This document shows positions 53,601 to 61,347 of a DNA stretch of 64,000 nucleotides, in pieces. The notes beneath the pieces are model-generated. The model searched no databases and had not been told where the DNA came from. It was given only the letters and a program-made list of their open reading frames with translations. Position 1 is the first letter of the stretch, and each line of letters starts with the position of its first letter. The stretch spans positions 1,472,672 through 1,536,671 of the forward strand of contig NZ_BMIB01000002.1 of assembly GCF_014641615.1 (NCBI RefSeq), in the 5' to 3' direction. The stretch comes from Filimonas zeae. Lineage in GTDB: Bacteria > Bacteroidota > Bacteroidia > Chitinophagales > Chitinophagaceae. Both the position numbers and the translations under genes were made by a program.

Positions 53601-54059
53601 TTCTGGCGAACGGGGTTTTATCTCTGCTTTACCGCTATGGTATTCCACCTTAAAAAAACGGTCGGGAAAGGCTTCCTGCTGTAAGCCATACGCTACCGCA
53701 AACTGTTTCATTTTCTGCACGCGCAGCTGATCATCAAAAAATATCAGCAGGCTTTCCCTTGCAGCAATATTTACCAGTACCTGTGCCCCGTGGGTACATA
53801 GTTTGGCTTTGGTTTCTGTGCAGGTACAGGATACAGCCAGTATAGTATCCCGCCGGGCTACAGATACCAGGTGTGCAGTTTCTGCTATTACAAAAGTGGC
53901 TGTATCTACAGTTATATCCACCGGTTGTAAAGCGGTATAAGAACGGTCTTCCGACGGTACAGTGCAGGCACAATGCTTCTGCACAAAGCTGCTATCCAGT
54001 TGTGCTGCATCAAAGTTATATATCATATACACCTGTTCCCTTTCTTCCGGCTGCTCCAT
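50694..54059 (-). CDS. SNF2-family helicase with SWIM zinc finger
   Basis: About 1121 residues from the ATG at 54059, which has AAGGGA upstream. The longer frame starts at TTG (54092). The N-terminal part has a SWIM zinc motif (CTCTETKAKLCTH, near residue 95). The middle about 450 residues are not clearly assigned. The C-terminal SNF2 ATPase shows DDMGLGKSIQLIA (Walker A), IADESQNIK (a DESQ form of DEAH), SGTPVENN, and the helicase domain with VFSQFVSMLE, LKAGGTGLNLTEADYV and DQAIDRSYRIGQ. It remodels protein-DNA complexes or translocates on DNA. Role unknown. Confidence 0.92.
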   Translation of the reverse strand: MEQPEEREQVYMIYNFDAAQLDSSFVQKHCACTVPSEDRSYTALQPVDITVDTATFVIAETAHLVSVARRDTILAVSCTCTETKAKLCTHGAQVLVNIAARESLLIFFDDQLRVQKMKQFAVAYGLQQEAFPDRFFKVEYHSGKAEIKPRSPELFPITADSTRYLQQQLLAAGTTPGLLRIKPDEKEVVAVVLRQHRYYRHLVVELYKSEMTKAGKLKNPMQAVNPLDYLWRTDHAQEVKFFTGLSRFLNQAKDSEAATDFNALRAIVKNPAGYPFYRHNSEAGDNVTASSVEPVTIGELIHHITVVVDKKGNFYELALQVTIEGHALDFKVLPMQFDAFIVVANTYYLPATYQLLKLLLFFKQHHYCLMLHESKFPAFQREILEQLEDAVSVFYTYMKPATREQLQEQGMDKPYEKMIYLSESENYVLVNPVMRYGEVEIAIRTKKQIYAADNKGHLFTVQRDDAAELAFTALLIKQHPDFFEQVDNELTWFYLHKSQFLQEEWFLNVFEHWRAEGITIYGFNDLQNNRLNPYKVNIQIHVLSGANWFNANIEAVFGKRKASLKKLHKAVKNKSRYVELDDGTLGILPEAWMHKMAEYFNAGEIDGEILTIPKICFSAVNQLFDESMLDAEVQEELKNYALRFARFESIEEIPVPEALQGTLRHYQWQGLNWLNFLDSFNFGGCLADDMGLGKSIQLIAFILSQREKVTNNTNLIVVPASLVFNWREELEKFAPSVKLYIHHGTDRETDSSTFAAYEVVITTYSTLVSDIKCLKSFTFNYVIADESQNIKNAESQRYKAMCLLQCRNRIAVSGTPVENNTFDLYGQLSFACPGLLGGKQYFRDIFAIPIDRFKDNKRAAALQNIINPFLLRRSKQQVATELPEKTEMVVYCPMGPEQRKAYDASEKELRDYIEGKDDDDMPKAAMYVLKGITRLRQICNSPALLPEDNLWGNASSKIEILTQQLKEKTGRHKVLVFSQFVSMLELIKTELEKENIAFSYLTGSTVNREAVVNEFREKEEIRVFLISLKAGGTGLNLTEADYVYLVDPWWNPAVEDQAIDRSYRIGQKKKVIAIRLICPDTVEEKIQKLQATKKELVGDLVKTDASYFKELGKKDLLALLS

Positions 54060-54124
54060 GGTATGTGTTCCCTTTTCTGTTACAGTGCACAAATCTCCCT
54101 TTTTTAGGTGATATTTGTTAGCCT

Positions 54125-55024
54125 ATGCTGTCAACTCACCACCAGGTATTCATTGAAGTGGCGAAGGAAAAAAGCTTCTCCAAAGCCAGCGATACCCTGT
54201 TTATATCGCAGCCTGCCATTAGTAAGCATATAAAATCGCTGGAAGAATATTACAATACCAGATTGTTCGACCGTAAGGGCATTCATATTGAACTTACCCC
54301 TGCCGGTAAACTGTTACTGCAAAGGCTGCTGCAGGTAAAAACCATACAGGAAGAAACGGAGTTTGATTTGAGTATTATGAGCCACCAGAGCATGGGCAAA
54401 GGTGTATTAAAGCTAGGCGCCAGCACTACTATTGCGTTGTATATACTCCCTAAAGTGTTGTCTGTGTTCCTGGAGCACTATCCGCAAATGGAAGTAAACC
54501 TGCTTAACCGCAACTCTGAAATTGTATTGCAGGCCCTGCTGAACCAGGAAATTAACCTGGGCATTATAGAAGGCCGCGAAAAGCTTACCAACGTGGTGTA
54601 TCACCCATTTATGAATGACCGTGTTATAGCCGTATGCAGTAAAAAAAATGCCATTGCACGTAAAAAAAGCTATCCTTTAAAAGAAGTAATAAATATGTCT
54701 ATAGCGCTGCGCGAGCGTGGCAGCGGTACACTGGAAGCCTTAAAATATGCTTTAGAAAAAAATAAAATAGGCTTGAACGATCTGCAGGTAAAAGCCCGCC
54801 TGGGTGGTACGGAAGCATTGAAGAATTTCTTAATAGAATCGGACTGTGTAGGCTTTCTTCCGCAACGCTCTGTAATTAAAGAGTTGAAATACGGAGAGTT
54901 AACAGAGGTACACTTTGAAGGGCTGCATATTGAACGCAGCTTTTACTTTATACAACGCAAGGGCGAAACCAGCGAACTCAATAAAAAATTCATTGCACAG
55001 GCGCGCAAAGTCTATAACAAATAG
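54125..55024 (+). CDS. LysR-family transcriptional regulator
   Basis: 299 residues: an N-terminal winged helix (about 1-65; FIEVAKEKSFSKASDTLFISQPAISKHIKSLE) and an effector-binding domain with two alpha/beta lobes (about 90-295). It is divergent from the SNF2 gene and followed 58 bp later by threonine synthase, which it may control, for example through the inverted repeat at 55023-55039. Effector unknown. The link with thrC is inferred from position. Confidence 0.9.
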   Translation: MLSTHHQVFIEVAKEKSFSKASDTLFISQPAISKHIKSLEEYYNTRLFDRKGIHIELTPAGKLLLQRLLQVKTIQEETEFDLSIMSHQSMGKGVLKLGASTTIALYILPKVLSVFLEHYPQMEVNLLNRNSEIVLQALLNQEINLGIIEGREKLTNVVYHPFMNDRVIAVCSKKNAIARKKSYPLKEVINMSIALRERGSGTLEALKYALEKNKIGLNDLQVKARLGGTEALKNFLIESDCVGFLPQRSVIKELKYGELTEVHFEGLHIERSFYFIQRKGETSELNKKFIAQARKVYNK

Positions 55025-55039
55025 TTATAGGTTATAACT
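55023..55039. promoter_or_regulatory. inverted repeat upstream of thrC
   Basis: AGTTATA-GGT-TATAACT, overlapping the LysR stop codon region. A related half-site GGTTATAGG occurs again at 55055-55063. It resembles a LysR-type site (T-N11-A) in size. Function inferred. Confidence 0.45.
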
Positions 55040-55082
55040 TAACGGTATCTGCCAGGTTATAGGCACAGATTACTTTTATGCT

Positions 55083-56231
55083 ATGGAAACAGCAGTAAAA
55101 CATCTGTCGCTGGCAACCACACTGGAGTGCCCAAAGTGCGGAAAACCTTATGCAATAGAGGCACTGCAATCATATGCCACCTGCTGCAACCAGCCACTGG
55201 TAACCCGCTACAATTATACATTTCATAAATCAGACATTAACACACACGAATACAGCATGTGGCGTTATGCGCCGCTGCTGCCGGTATTTGATGCCAACAA
55301 TATAGTAAGCCTGGGTGAAGGATGGACGCCTATTCATCACCTGGCCAAAACCTCCGTTGAGCATACCGTATTACTCAAGGATGAAAGCGTTAACCCCACC
55401 GGCTCCTTTAAAGCCCGTGGTATAAGCGCGGCAGTATCTAAAGCAAAAGAAGCAGGTATTACCCATTGCATTATACCTACTGCCGGTAACGCAGGCGGTG
55501 CCTTAAGTGCGTACTGCGCCAAAGCCGGTATAAAAGCCACAGTAATTATGCCTGCCCATACACCTGCCACTTTACAGCAGGAGTGCCGTATGTATGGCGC
55601 AGAACTGATGCTGGTAAACGGCCTTATTAATGCCTGTGGCAACCTGGCCCGCCAGCGGGTACAGGAAACCGGTGCCTTTGATATGTCTACCCTGAAAGAG
55701 CCTTACCGGTTGGAAGGCAAGAAAACACTGGGCTACGAAATAGCAGAACAATTAAACTGGCAACTGCCAGATGTAATTATATACCCCACAGGCGGTGGCA
55801 CCGGCCTGGTAGGCATGTGGAAGGCTTTTGAAGAAATGCAGCAGATGGGCTGGATTTCCGGTAAGCTGCCCCGCATGGTAGTAGTACAAACACAAAATTG
55901 CGCACCCATGATACAATTATTTGAGCAGGGCAAAATTGCCCCTGATTTTGAAGCAGGTGCTTCTATGGCTTATGGCCTGGCGGTACCCGAACCGTTTGCG
56001 AAAGACCTGATGCTGGAAGTGCTGCACCACAGCGATGGTATAGCCCTTACCGTAACAGAAGAAGAAATGGAACAGGGTATGAAAGAAGTGGCAGCAACAG
56101 AAGGCCTGCTGCTGTCACCCGAAGGAAGTGCCACCTATGTAGGTTTGAAAAAACTGATTGAAAAAGACTGGATACAACCGGAGGAAACCGTGCTGTTGTT
56201 TAACACCGGTGCCTGGTACAAATACCGCTAA
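55083..56231 (+). CDS. thrC: threonine synthase
   Basis: 382 residues. A small zinc-finger-like N-terminus (CPKCGKPY ... CCNQP) is followed by the PLP fold-type II core with the PLP-lysine motif NPTGSFKARG, PTAGNAGGALSAYC and the glycine-rich phosphate loop PTGGGTGLVG. This is the class seen in Gram-positives and archaea, shorter than E. coli ThrC. It makes threonine from O-phosphohomoserine. Nearby homoserine genes are absent. Its end is only 7 bp from the convergent MBL gene. Confidence 0.93.
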   Translation: METAVKHLSLATTLECPKCGKPYAIEALQSYATCCNQPLVTRYNYTFHKSDINTHEYSMWRYAPLLPVFDANNIVSLGEGWTPIHHLAKTSVEHTVLLKDESVNPTGSFKARGISAAVSKAKEAGITHCIIPTAGNAGGALSAYCAKAGIKATVIMPAHTPATLQQECRMYGAELMLVNGLINACGNLARQRVQETGAFDMSTLKEPYRLEGKKTLGYEIAEQLNWQLPDVIIYPTGGGTGLVGMWKAFEEMQQMGWISGKLPRMVVVQTQNCAPMIQLFEQGKIAPDFEAGASMAYGLAVPEPFAKDLMLEVLHHSDGIALTVTEEEMEQGMKEVAATEGLLLSPEGSATYVGLKKLIEKDWIQPEETVLLFNTGAWYKYR

Positions 56232-56238
56232 CGCATGT

Positions 56239-57237
56239 TTACTTCCACCACTGGCCTGTGGGATAGCTTTTGCCCACATACACCGGCTCACCAATCATAG
56301 GTGTGGCAAGCGGCAGGTTCAGTTGGGCAGCTGCGGCAGTTACCCGCTGTATCGGTTCGTTCCAGGGATGAATGGCTAACCGGAACTTAGCCCAGTGTAC
56401 GGGCATCAGCACCTTCGCCTTTACATCCATCGCCGCCTGCGCGGTTTGCTCCGGCATCATATGAATGTACGGCCAGGCAGTATTATACTGCCCGCACTCC
56501 AGCAGGGCCATATCAAAGGGACCATACTTTTCGCCTATTTCGCGGAAGTGGGTATCGTAACCGGAATCGCCACCCAGGTATAATTTGTATTCATCCAGTT
56601 GCAATACAAAGGACGACCATAACGATTCATTCCTTACCAGCCCGCGGCCCGAAAAATGGCGTGCCGGTGTGGCGGTAATGGTTATGCCCGGTGCAATGGT
56701 TTCGGTTTCCCACCAATCCATTTCCTGTATAGGCTTCTCCCCTGTTACAAAGCAGGCTATGTTTTTTCCTACCCCCAGAGAGGTATAATATTTTTTAGTG
56801 CGGTGCTGTAAAGCGGCTATCGTATGCTTATCCAGATGATCGTAGTGGTTATGCGTGATAATCATTACATCAATATCCGGCATATGCTCCGGCTTGTATA
56901 CATCTGCACCGGCAAAAGCCTTTACCATACTGCGCATGGGCGATGCATGACCACTAAAAACCGGGTCTATCAGAAAGCTGAGTTGTTTATAACGGATAAG
57001 GTAAGAAGAGTGCCCGAACCATACCACCACCGGCACATCTGTATTCAACTGCCGTAAATTGGTAACAACATGTGGTACAGGAGCCGCAGGGTTTACTGTT
57101 GGGGGCTTTTTCCAGTATTCACGTAATACGGTTGAATAAGAAACGCCCTCTGCCAAAGCGGGTGTGGGCGATAAATTCTGAAACTTTTTATCTCTGAAAT
57201 TCTTTGATTCTTCTGTGGTGCGCCATTTCGTTTTCAT
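56239..57237 (-). CDS. MBL-fold metallo-hydrolase (NAPE-PLD/UlaG-like)
   Basis: 332 residues from the ATG at 57237. The upstream GTG at 57240 adds only one codon. The metallo-beta-lactamase fold shows the metal motif HNHYDH, GHSSYLIRYKQLSFLIDPV at the start, TPARHFSGRG, LYLGGDSGYD and a final MPVHWAKFRLAIHP. The WxGHSS opening and metal pattern fit the lactonase or phospholipase-D-like group. Substrate unknown. It has its own terminator upstream in the direction of the S9 gene. Confidence 0.9.
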   Translation of the reverse strand: MKTKWRTTEESKNFRDKKFQNLSPTPALAEGVSYSTVLREYWKKPPTVNPAAPVPHVVTNLRQLNTDVPVVVWFGHSSYLIRYKQLSFLIDPVFSGHASPMRSMVKAFAGADVYKPEHMPDIDVMIITHNHYDHLDKHTIAALQHRTKKYYTSLGVGKNIACFVTGEKPIQEMDWWETETIAPGITITATPARHFSGRGLVRNESLWSSFVLQLDEYKLYLGGDSGYDTHFREIGEKYGPFDMALLECGQYNTAWPYIHMMPEQTAQAAMDVKAKVLMPVHWAKFRLAIHPWNEPIQRVTAAAAQLNLPLATPMIGEPVYVGKSYPTGQWWK

Positions 57238-57337
57238 CACTTTGCCTGCATTTTTTTGTGCCGTTACGCTAAATTAGAACTGTTTTTGTTAGCGTATTTT
57301 AAAAATGAGCGGGTGGCGGCTGGAACGGATGAAAGGC

Positions 57338-57387
57338 AAAGCCCCCTGAAACAGCTGCCAGAAAAAGGCGGCCATTCAGGGGGCTTT
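57338..57387. terminator. terminator of the S9 peptidase gene
   Basis: AAAGCCCCCTGAA (57338-57350) and TTCAGGGGGCTTT (57375-57387) around a 24-nt loop, 20 bp after the S9 stop codon. The plus strand continues with TTTTAC. Confidence 0.75.
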
Positions 57388-57406
57388 TACTACTATTCAG
57401 CAGGAT

Positions 57407-59848
57407 TTATTTGCCGGTAAGCGGCATATCCCTGTTCATTTCCTCTATATCCACCGGTTGCGAAAAATCGCCCAGTAGCCAGCGGCTGTAATAATCTGCC
57501 AGGCCCCAGAAAAACCACTCCTGCATATTACCGTAAGCGTGGCGCTGACCAGGTAACAGCATTACATCAAAGCGTTTGTTGGCCTTAATTAAAGCATTCA
57601 TTACGCGTATACTGTTGGCCGGGTTTACATTATTATCAATATCACCGGTGGTAATCATTAAATGCCCTTTCAACTGTTTTGCCAGATCGGCATTTTTTTC
57701 AATACTGTATACAAAGGAGGTATCGCCTTTATCGCCAATTATTTCCTTTAACCCGTGGTGCTTTTCACTCCACCAGCGGTTGTAAATACTGTTATCGTGG
57801 TTGCCGGAAGAGGAAACCGCTACTTTAAAAAAGTCAGGGTATACCAGCATAGCAGCGGTAGACATAAAGCCACCGCCGGAATGGCCGTGAATGCCTACTT
57901 TATCAATATCAATATAGCTGTGGCGGTTGGCCAGCTGTTCGGCAGCTGTTTTTTTATCGGCCAGGCCATAATCACGCAGGTTGCCATAGCCATAGTTATG
58001 GTACCATTTAGAGCGGCCGGGGTTACCTCCCCTGTTGCCCACGGTAACTACAATAAAACCAATCTGCGCCAGCCTGTCTGTTCTGTCTGCAACACGGGCA
58101 AACGCTTTATTTACCGCTTCCGTTTGCGGGCCGGGATATACATACTCCACTATGGGGTATTTACGGGTGCTGTCAAAATCGTATGGCTTGTACATTACGC
58201 CGTATAAATCGGTAATACCATCATCTGCTTTTACGGTAAATATTTCCGGGAATTTATAACCGGCACCAAACAGCGAACGCAGATCGGCCGTTTCCAGGTC
58301 CAGTACTTTTTTACCCGCTACACTGTATAATGCAGAAGCAGGTATAGTGTTTACGCGGGAATAGTTATCAATAAAGAACGCATTGTTATCGTTCAGATTT
58401 ACCGCATGTTCAAAATTGCCATCGTTCAGCAGTTTAAAACCACTGCCATCCAGGTTTACCCGGTACATATGGCGGTAATAAGGATCTTCATTTTTCTCTT
58501 TGCCATTGGCCGTAAAATAAATAGTGCGGCTGGCATCGTCTATACCTTCTATATCGTTGCAATGAAATGGGCCGGAAGTAATCTGGTTTTTCAGGGTTCC
58601 TTTTTCATCATACAAATAAAAATGTCCCCAGCCATCTCTTTCGCTCCAGAACACCAGTTCCTTTCCATCATTCACAAGGCCCAGTCTCTGAAAGTCGATA
58701 TAGGTGTTAGAACGCTCTTCTATAAGCGTGGTAACAGAAGCCTTTGCTACATCCACCAGTAAAACATCTACCTTTTTCAGGTCGCGGCTCTGGCGGGCCA
58801 TATAAAAGCGGCTGTTGTTACCCAGCCAGCGGTTGGGGCGTTCTTCCTCCTCCCGTTCTTCTTTTATTATAGGGGCAGACCAGAGCGTTACATCCTGATC
58901 TTTAAAGGCAGCTACATTCACCTTTTGCTGGGTATGCGTAGTCATATCAAACAAACACAAAGCATCCTGCGGCGCTTCTTTTTCGCCGGGCATCTGGTAC
59001 TTATAGGTTTCCAGTGTAGGTCTGGGGTCTGCAATGCTGTTGATAACCCAAAAGTCTTTTACATTGCGCGAATCGGTACGTACATACGCGAAGTGTTTTG
59101 AATCGGGCGACCAATATACGCGAACAGGTTTGCGCTTATTTTTATTCTTTTCTTTTTCTACATTGTTTTCATTTTCCATGCTGCCACCATAGGCGTTAAA
59201 CTCAACGCCATCTGTAGTTAATGCCGTTTCTACAATGGTGCTGTCTTCTTCTTTTTTCAACGCCTTTTCATAGTTAGCCCTGTCCATATAGTACAGGTTA
59301 AAATGCTTTGAAAAAAGGATGGTTTTGCCATCGGGCGATATAGATGCCCAGGAAGGTTTATGCTTAGGCTTGGTAAAATCGTTTAACACCGTAAGGGTGT
59401 TACTATCTATACTATAGCGGAAATAAAAAACCTTTTTGCCTTTTTTGGTAGCGCTGGTATCTACGGAGCTTCTTACTTCAAAGCGGATGCTTTTTTCATC
59501 TTTACTTACCTGTAAACTATCAATAGGTAAATGCTGCGCATCAAACGGATCTTTAATAATTTTCGTAAGCTCTGTAGCCAGCTTTACGTTATCAAACAAA
59601 AACTTCTTTTCGGGTATGGCCGCATTTACTATGTACCAGTTTTTTCCTTCGGTGGTTTCGTACTCGTACCAGAATCTGTTATCCTTTTTTAACCAGTGAG
59701 GGGTAACTGTAGTGGAGAACACCATTTTATCCTGCCGTTTGGGCGAAAAGCGTGCAGCCAGTTTATAATTAGCCTTAGCTACAGGCGTTTGCTGGGAATA
59801 CGCGGGTAAAATGCTGATGAATGCCACACCTAAAAGCAGCAGTTTCAT
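57407..59848 (-). CDS. S9-family (DPP IV-like) secreted serine peptidase
   Basis: 813 residues from the ATG at 59848, which begins a signal peptide (MKLLLLGVAFISILPAYSQ). An upstream in-frame ATG at 59896 would disrupt it. The N-terminal half is a seven- or eight-bladed beta-propeller. The C-terminal alpha/beta-hydrolase has the nucleophile in GIHGHSGGGFM, Asp in TTGDIDNNVNP and His in LPGQRHAYG. These peptidases trim dipeptides (often after Pro) from peptides in the periplasm. A charged KEKNKNKRKP insertion lies in the propeller. Confidence 0.93.
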   Translation of the reverse strand: MKLLLLGVAFISILPAYSQQTPVAKANYKLAARFSPKRQDKMVFSTTVTPHWLKKDNRFWYEYETTEGKNWYIVNAAIPEKKFLFDNVKLATELTKIIKDPFDAQHLPIDSLQVSKDEKSIRFEVRSSVDTSATKKGKKVFYFRYSIDSNTLTVLNDFTKPKHKPSWASISPDGKTILFSKHFNLYYMDRANYEKALKKEEDSTIVETALTTDGVEFNAYGGSMENENNVEKEKNKNKRKPVRVYWSPDSKHFAYVRTDSRNVKDFWVINSIADPRPTLETYKYQMPGEKEAPQDALCLFDMTTHTQQKVNVAAFKDQDVTLWSAPIIKEEREEEERPNRWLGNNSRFYMARQSRDLKKVDVLLVDVAKASVTTLIEERSNTYIDFQRLGLVNDGKELVFWSERDGWGHFYLYDEKGTLKNQITSGPFHCNDIEGIDDASRTIYFTANGKEKNEDPYYRHMYRVNLDGSGFKLLNDGNFEHAVNLNDNNAFFIDNYSRVNTIPASALYSVAGKKVLDLETADLRSLFGAGYKFPEIFTVKADDGITDLYGVMYKPYDFDSTRKYPIVEYVYPGPQTEAVNKAFARVADRTDRLAQIGFIVVTVGNRGGNPGRSKWYHNYGYGNLRDYGLADKKTAAEQLANRHSYIDIDKVGIHGHSGGGFMSTAAMLVYPDFFKVAVSSSGNHDNSIYNRWWSEKHHGLKEIIGDKGDTSFVYSIEKNADLAKQLKGHLMITTGDIDNNVNPANSIRVMNALIKANKRFDVMLLPGQRHAYGNMQEWFFWGLADYYSRWLLGDFSQPVDIEEMNRDMPLTGK

Positions 59849-60173
59849 TGTTTGTTGTTTTAGATAAATAATAGCAGCGCAGCAATAGAATGGCATTGGC
59901 CGCAGCTAAAAAGCAGGCCTTTTGTTTTTCTCATGTCTGCAACTGCATTGCAGGCAATAAAGGTAAACGGTTGCAGCAGCTCTGGTAGTTTACTGCAGTA
60001 AAGCGTCGGCCAATTCCACCTTTTCATCGCCAGGCTATTAAAAAGCAGCCGGCTGTGTATCACTTCAATCAGCACCAGCCTGCAAAAGCAACCCCTGTTT
60101 GCCGTACACCGAATATTACGCCCGAAAAGTATGGGTGGGCTATTATATTTGTAGCCACTAATATTTCCGATTC
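59849..60173. other. divergent promoter interval
   Basis: 325 bp between the S9 gene and the next plus-strand gene. Contains a 14-bp perfect palindrome TTTACTGCAGTAAA (59989-60002). A TATATTTG -7 element (60144-60151) for the plus-strand gene lies near its end. Short open frames on both strands are unconvincing. Confidence 0.5.
60144..60151 (+). promoter_or_regulatory. -7 element of the gene at 60174
   Basis: TATATTTG is a full TAnnTTTG match, 22 bp before the start codon. No TTTG -33 box is seen. Confidence 0.4.
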
Positions 60174-61136
60174 ATGTTGCCAAAATACCCAGGCCTTTAC
60201 ATTGCAGCGTTTGCTGTTTCCGGTTTATTTACCGCAGCTTACGGGCAGTCCCCCCACCCCGCAGGTAAGCATTCAAAGAAAGATACTTCTGTATACCGCG
60301 CAGTAGCACAGCCCTGGACGCAGGCAGACTTTACGCCTTTTAAAGAACAGCCTTCTGCAAAGCGTAAAAAAAAGCAGGAAAAGGCTACCACTCCGTTCTC
60401 TGAAATGGTACAGACAGACAGTACCACCTTCACCATCAGCGGCCGCAAAATACAACTGCACAAATCCGGCTTTCCAGCACAAATCACTTCTTACATAAGC
60501 CCGGATCTGAGCCGTGTAGACACTACGCCTTATCCGATGCTGACAGAGCAGGTGCATTTTCACATTGTAAATGCCGCCACACATAAAGACATTGCTTTTA
60601 CCAGCAAAGGCATCACCTTCCTACGGCAAAAAACAGATTCTTCTATCTGGACTGCTGTTAACACCTCTCCGCTTTTACAGATGGACGTTACCGGTAAAAT
60701 ATATGCCAACAGCCAGCTATCGTTTAACGTTACCCTCACCGCCCTGCAAAACGTAGAGCTGGATGAGATAAGAATGCACCTGCCTTTCACCTTTGCCACC
60801 GGTGAATACTTTACCGGGCTGGGTTATGCAGGCGGTGTGCGCCCCGATACGGTTAACTGGAAATGGGATGGCCCCGTTGCCTACGGCCGTGGTGCCTGGA
60901 TAGGCAGCTCCAATGCAGGCATGTGGTATTTGCTGGAAGATGACCAGCGTAACAGCAATAGTACTCCTGCTTCGTGGAGCAACAATGGTAAAGGTGGTGT
61001 ATGGGTTGGCATAAAAGGAAAATCTGTACTGGCAGATAACTACAGCGGCAAACGCAGCATGCGCCAGGGAGAAGTATTGCATTACAATTTCAGCATGGAT
61101 ATTACCCCGCATACAGGAAGAAAAGGAACATTCTGA
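60174..61136 (+). CDS. secreted protein resembling the N-terminal domain of DUF6067/GH123-like enzymes
   Basis: 320 residues with a signal peptide (cleavage after AAYGQ expected). The C-terminal half contains LTALQNVELDEIRMHLPF, YFTGLGYAGGVRPDTVNWKWDG, GAWIGSSNAGMWYLL and HYNFSMDITP. These look like the beta-sandwich that precedes the catalytic barrel in DUF6067/GH123-like glycoside hydrolases. The protein stops there (HTGRKGTF) and no barrel is encoded, so it is either a stand-alone binding domain or a truncated enzyme. The family match is from memory of motifs. A TATATTTG element is upstream and a strong terminator follows. Confidence 0.6.
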   Translation: MLPKYPGLYIAAFAVSGLFTAAYGQSPHPAGKHSKKDTSVYRAVAQPWTQADFTPFKEQPSAKRKKKQEKATTPFSEMVQTDSTTFTISGRKIQLHKSGFPAQITSYISPDLSRVDTTPYPMLTEQVHFHIVNAATHKDIAFTSKGITFLRQKTDSSIWTAVNTSPLLQMDVTGKIYANSQLSFNVTLTALQNVELDEIRMHLPFTFATGEYFTGLGYAGGVRPDTVNWKWDGPVAYGRGAWIGSSNAGMWYLLEDDQRNSNSTPASWSNNGKGGVWVGIKGKSVLADNYSGKRSMRQGEVLHYNFSMDITPHTGRKGTF

Positions 61137-61172
61137 TTTACCGTTACCCTTTCAACAGCATTTATATATCTT

Positions 61173-61203
61173 GTCCGGAGCCGTAACCTTACATGCTCCG
61201 GAC
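61173..61203 (+). terminator. terminator after the DUF6067-like gene
   Basis: GTCCGGAGC (61173-61181), 13-nt loop, GCTCCGGAC (61195-61203), then TTTTTTT. A classic intrinsic terminator on the plus strand. Confidence 0.9.
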
Positions 61204-61347
61204 TTTTTTTATTGTACAATCACCAGTAATTGTTGCCTAAACCGTAGCCACCCGCAACCATTTGTAACCCTCCTGCACCGGTTAGCAGTTAACTGATAAC
61301 ATACCTGCAAAGAATGATTAATTTTATGCCCGTAACTCAATCAATCT

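Noticed and set aside
59860..60075. 71-codon minus-strand frame directly upstream of the S9 peptidase gene
   Set aside because: No signal, domain or ribosome-binding site. It lies in a promoter interval with a palindrome, so coding is not supported.
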